Shown here in pieces: positions 7,080 to 9,611 of a stretch of 9,611 nt of DNA. This DNA is from Nitrospira sp. (GTDB taxonomy: Bacteria; Nitrospirota; Nitrospiria; Nitrospirales; Nitrospiraceae): assembly GCA_020697375.1 (NCBI GenBank), contig JAJFBJ010000116.1:1-9611 (forward strand), written 5' to 3'. The notes under the pieces were generated by a model. That model saw only the letters and a program-made list of their open reading frames with translations. It searched no databases and was not told the DNA's origin. The stretch's first letter is position 1, and each line of letters starts with the position of its first letter. The position numbers and the translations under genes were made by a program.

Positions 7080-8144
7080 TTAGGACGATGAACTCCGAGT
7101 AGCTCCTAGATGGTGGAAGTCACTCGATCGGCCGAGTAACATCGAACGAGCACTCTCAAGGATGCGCTCAGAAGAAATGTGAAGGCAAACTTTATTTTGA
7201 CAACTTTCAACACTGTTCCATGTAGGGCAGGTACAAGGCGCTCCCGTCAATACGGACACTATCTTTCCGAGGGGAGCCCAGCGCCGTGGATTGGTTGGGC
7301 CGAAGCATGCAATGGTTGGAATCGACAAGGCCGCGGCAAGATGAGTCATACCCGAGTCATTTCCAAGATAGAGGTCGGCGTGAGACAGCACTGCCGCGAC
7401 CGTACAAAGATCAAGGTCCCGGAGAACGGGCACAAATTTGTTTACCGCTTCCAGCAAATGAGCTACTTGCTCACGGTCCGACGGCCCTTCGAGTAATATC
7501 GGGCTCATTCCTTCGCCACACATCCATTCGATCGCACGTGCCAGGAGCGACGACTCTATGCACTTGATGGGGCTGCCACTGCCTGGATGAATCACCACAA
7601 GACGCTGCCGTTCGGTCCAGTTGCTCCGTTGAAGTACCTGCCTACCATACTCTCGCAGCAGTGGAGGAAGCGTTAGGGGATGGCTGATGTCCCCGAGATT
7701 GATATTTCGCACCTCAAGTGCTTCAAGGTACCGAGCCGCCTGATGTTCGAACACAAATTCAGAAGAGAAGGGAGATTTCAACGATGATGCGCGAATACCT
7801 AGGGTGTGAAGCGTGTTGGCGATGGCTTCTTCCCTATCATGCAGCCACCCCACTACAAAATCACAGGAAAGCAGCCACTTTCTGAATGCCGGATGAAGGC
7901 TATCGCTTCCGGCAAGCAATTCGGCCAAATAGGCCGATTCGAGAGAGAATACTCTATCAATCTCTCCTGCGTGATGTAATAACAATCCGATGGCTTGTCC
8001 GGCCAGAAGAACAATTTCATGCTGAGGGAATTGACGTCGAAGCACGTCCAGAACCGGCCGGGCCAACAGCACATCCCCCACTGCTCCGGGATGGATGACA
8101 AGAATCCCTCGTTTCCCTATATACTTATCTGCCTGGTTCTTCAC
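7080..8144 (-). CDS. Glycosyltransferase family 9 (heptosyltransferase-like) protein
   Basis: Family 9 enzymes (WaaC, WaaF, WaaQ type) transfer heptose or a related sugar from a nucleotide donor, usually onto lipopolysaccharide core at the inner face of the inner membrane. The 354-residue protein has the two Rossmann-like halves of GT-B enzymes. The N-terminal motif is HPGAVGDVLLARP (18-30), with Asp24 at the usual catalytic-base position. The C-terminal half has VIHPGSGSPIKC (184-195) and GNDSGMTHLAAA (261-272), followed by FGPTNPRRWAP. The tail carries four cysteines (304, 306, 315, 320) in a CxC-x8-C-x4-C layout. The start is GTG 8144, whose first bases overlap the mobA stop (GTGA), so translation is very likely coupled. 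The exact sugar and acceptor cannot be read; a role in LPS core or another surface glycan is inference. No terminator is visible after the stop. Confidence 0.88.
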   Translation of the reverse strand: MKNQADKYIGKRGILVIHPGAVGDVLLARPVLDVLRRQFPQHEIVLLAGQAIGLLLHHAGEIDRVFSLESAYLAELLAGSDSLHPAFRKWLLSCDFVVGWLHDREEAIANTLHTLGIRASSLKSPFSSEFVFEHQAARYLEALEVRNINLGDISHPLTLPPLLREYGRQVLQRSNWTERQRLVVIHPGSGSPIKCIESSLLARAIEWMCGEGMSPILLEGPSDREQVAHLLEAVNKFVPVLRDLDLCTVAAVLSHADLYLGNDSGMTHLAAALSIPTIACFGPTNPRRWAPLGKIVSVLTGAPCTCPTWNSVESCQNKVCLHISSERILESARSMLLGRSSDFHHLGATRSSSS

Positions 8145-8764
8145 AGCGTTTCAGAGACCGGTGCTTCTGCCAAGGCTAAATCCTCCGGTGTATTGATATT
8201 TTGAAACGAACGTAGGCTTGGATCTATGATTGTGAGTTCACGGCTAGTTACTATAGCCACCTGCAGCACGTCTATGGAGAATAATTTTTGGATCTTCAGA
8301 TCATGTCGGTCCACCATCGCCCGACAAAACGGGGCGCATCGCCGAGAATATAGGGCGTGCATAGGTTGAAATCTGCGCTCCAGTTTGGCTACGACCACAT
8401 CCGCCTTTACATCAAAGGACACCATCAAGCGAATCACATCAGGATTAAGGAATGGCATGTCACAGGCCACTGCAAATATCCGCGCCTGTGATGATGCCAT
8501 TAATCCCGTATACAGCCCACCAAGGCTGCCGGCGTTTGAAACTAAATCATATACAACCCGGCATCCATGAACATTGAGTGAATCGACTGGCTCTGCAAGG
8601 ACCACGATGGTCTCGGCAAATGTCTCCCGCAGTATATGTAGCGTCCGGTCGAATATGCTATTTCCCGACATTTTCAAGAATCGTTTGTCCCGCCCCATCC
8701 GTCGGCTCTTTCCGCCGGCGATGAGAATACCCGAGACATTTGTAATGAGTTGATTGCCGCCCAT
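8141..8764 (-). CDS. mobA: Molybdenum cofactor guanylyltransferase
   Basis: MobA transfers GMP from GTP to molybdopterin-Mo, giving the guanine dinucleotide cofactor used by DMSO-reductase-family enzymes such as nitrate reductase and nitrite oxidoreductase. The 207-residue product (E. coli 194) has the nucleotide-binding signature GILIAGGKSRRMGRDK (12-27), then Asp73 and NAGSLGGLYTGL (77-88), then ACDMPFL (100-106) with the likely metal-binding Asp102. The start ATG 8764 is backed by AAGGA seven bases upstream. The stop overlaps the start of the glycosyltransferase by 4 bases. Upstream lies the end of an IS3-family pseudogene only about 30-80 bases away, and I see no convincing promoter of its own. 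Transcription may come from within or beyond the IS debris. Related nucleotidyltransferases (MocA, IspD) are less likely because of the DMPFL and GGLYTGL motifs. Confidence 0.93.
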   Translation of the reverse strand: MGGNQLITNVSGILIAGGKSRRMGRDKRFLKMSGNSIFDRTLHILRETFAETIVVLAEPVDSLNVHGCRVVYDLVSNAGSLGGLYTGLMASSQARIFAVACDMPFLNPDVIRLMVSFDVKADVVVAKLERRFQPMHALYSRRCAPFCRAMVDRHDLKIQKLFSIDVLQVAIVTSRELTIIDPSLRSFQNINTPEDLALAEAPVSETL

Positions 8765-8796
8765 GCTTCGATCCTTAGAGGTCGCTCCGCTTGATT

Positions 8797-8827
8797 GGGC
8801 AGGTGGTGCCCGTTCATAAGTGGTGCC
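8797..8827. repeat. Repeated GGTGCC motif at the presumed end of the IS3 element next to mobA
   Basis: Between mobA and the transposase stop, the plus strand reads GGTGGTGCC at 8802-8810 and AGTGGTGCC at 8819-8827, two direct copies of GTGGTGCC 17 bases apart. They lie within 50 bases of the transposase stop, where the terminal inverted repeat of an IS3-family element is expected. The other end is outside the window, so the inverted repeat cannot be confirmed. Confidence 0.35.
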
Positions 8828-8840
8828 TGGCGGTTAAGCC

Positions 8841-9611
8841 CTACGCGGCGGCTGGCCGTGCAGGCCGGTTCTCCCAGTACACGCGATCAGGCGTGCATCC
8901 GTCAAGCGCGCGATGCGGCCTGAGTGGGTTGTAGAAGTGGAGGTCGCGCGCGAGCCCCGGTTGCGCATCTCCCACCGTCTCATAGGCCCGGAGATACACC
9001 TCCTCGTATTTGAGGCTGCGCCAGAGTCGCTCCACGACCACGTTGTCCCGCCAGCAGCCCGACCGTCCATGCTGAGCTGGATGCCCGGGCTATTCAGGAA
9101 TCCCGTGAACTCCAGACTCGTGAACTGACATCCTTGATCGGTGTTGAAGATCTCCGGCCGTCCATACTGAGTGACCGCCTCCTGAACCGCTTCGAGGCAG
9201 AAGTCCGTGGTCAGCGTATTGGAGAGCCGTCATGCCAACACCCGACGACTCGCCCAGTCCAGGATGGCAAACAAGTACACGAAGTCCCGGCGTATCGGAA
9301 GATAGGTGATATCCGCTGCCCAGACCTGGTTGGGATGCGCGATCGCCACGTTGCGCAGGAGAGAGGGATAGATCTGGTGGGCGGGATGCCGCTGAGTGGA
9401 GCAGGGCTGGCGGTACACGGCGCGGTGATGCCCATGCGCCGCATTAGGGTGGCTAGGTGCCGCCGGCCCATCACCTGGCCGTCCTGCCGGAGGAGATCGC
9501 GGAGCATCCGGACGCCGGCAAAGGGATACGGCACATGCAGCTCGTCAATCCGACGCATCAGAGCCAGCACCGACGCAGAGATGGGCGTCGGCAGGTAGTA
9601 GGCCGTCGAGC
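8841..9611 (-). pseudogene. IS3-family transposase (OrfB) pseudogene, N-terminus beyond the window, third remnant
   Basis: The minus strand encodes most of an IS3-type OrfB in three frames. From the right edge, RSTAYYLPTPISASVLALMR leads into RIDELHVPYPFAGVRMLRDL and RRHLATLMRRMGITA. Near 9415 the frame shifts to VYRQPCSTQRHPAHQIYPSL, NQVWAADITYLPIRRDFVYL (first catalytic Asp) and DWASRRVLA. A single TGA then replaces the usual Trp at about 9229, and the same frame goes on with RLSNTLTTDFCLEAV, then EIFNTDQGCQF (second Asp) and GIQLSMDGR. Near 9057 a one-base loss shifts the frame to GCWRDNVVVERLWRSLKYEE (catalytic Glu) through HFYNPLRPHRALDGCTPDRV to the TAG at 8841. All three catalytic residues remain, so decay is recent compared with the other two remnants. 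Subtype differs from both. Confidence 0.9.

Noticed and set aside
7066..7080. Short palindrome ATCGCACGAT next to the glycosyltransferase stop
   Set aside because: Only a few base pairs with no T run; too weak to call a terminator.
9134..9598. A 154-codon plus-strand open frame at the right end
   Set aside because: It is antisense to the transposase pseudogene, where ordered IS3 motifs are unmistakable.
1..9611. CRISPR array, tRNA, rRNA, riboswitch or phage module
   Set aside because: I saw no regularly spaced repeats, cloverleaf-like segments, rRNA-like sequence or phage genes on either strand.

Overview
The window reads as chromosomal DNA of a GC-rich Gram-negative bacterium. The housekeeping genes, the family 9 (heptosyltransferase-type) glycosyltransferase and the MobA protein look most like a Nitrospira-type (Nitrospirota) genome. 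That assignment is an inference from protein flavour recalled from memory; no search was run. All intact genes lie on the minus strand.

Region 1 (about 1-5646) is a compact housekeeping cluster. In transcription order it runs argS, tgt, yajC, secD, secF, with gaps of about 12-35 bases. ArgS charges tRNA-Arg. Tgt inserts the queuosine precursor into tRNA anticodons. YajC, SecD and SecF form the accessory complex of the Sec translocon that uses the proton gradient to pull exported proteins across the inner membrane. SecF is cut by the left edge of the window. A candidate sigma70 promoter and a long inverted repeat lie just upstream of argS.

Region 2 (about 5750-7079) has no intact gene. It holds two different decayed IS3-family transposase genes arranged head to head: one on the minus strand (about 5816-6229) and one on the plus strand (about 6287-6899). 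Both carry several frameshifts and stops, and the second also has an internal deletion. The stretch 6900-7079 holds nothing I can identify.

Region 3 (7080-8764) is a two-gene minus-strand unit, mobA followed by a GT9 glycosyltransferase, with a 4-base stop/start overlap. MobA makes the guanine dinucleotide form of the molybdenum cofactor. The glycosyltransferase probably acts on a cell-surface glycan, but its substrate is unknown.

Region 4 (about 8797-9611) is a third IS3-family transposase pseudogene on the minus strand, of a different subtype, which continues past the right edge. The mobA-GT9 pair is therefore bracketed by IS debris, in contrast to the tidy Sec/tRNA cluster. I found no CRISPR array, tRNA, rRNA or clearly new system. 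The most interesting items are the palindrome over the argS promoter, the IS-bracketed mobA-GT9 pair, and the alanine/proline-rich insertion in ArgS.
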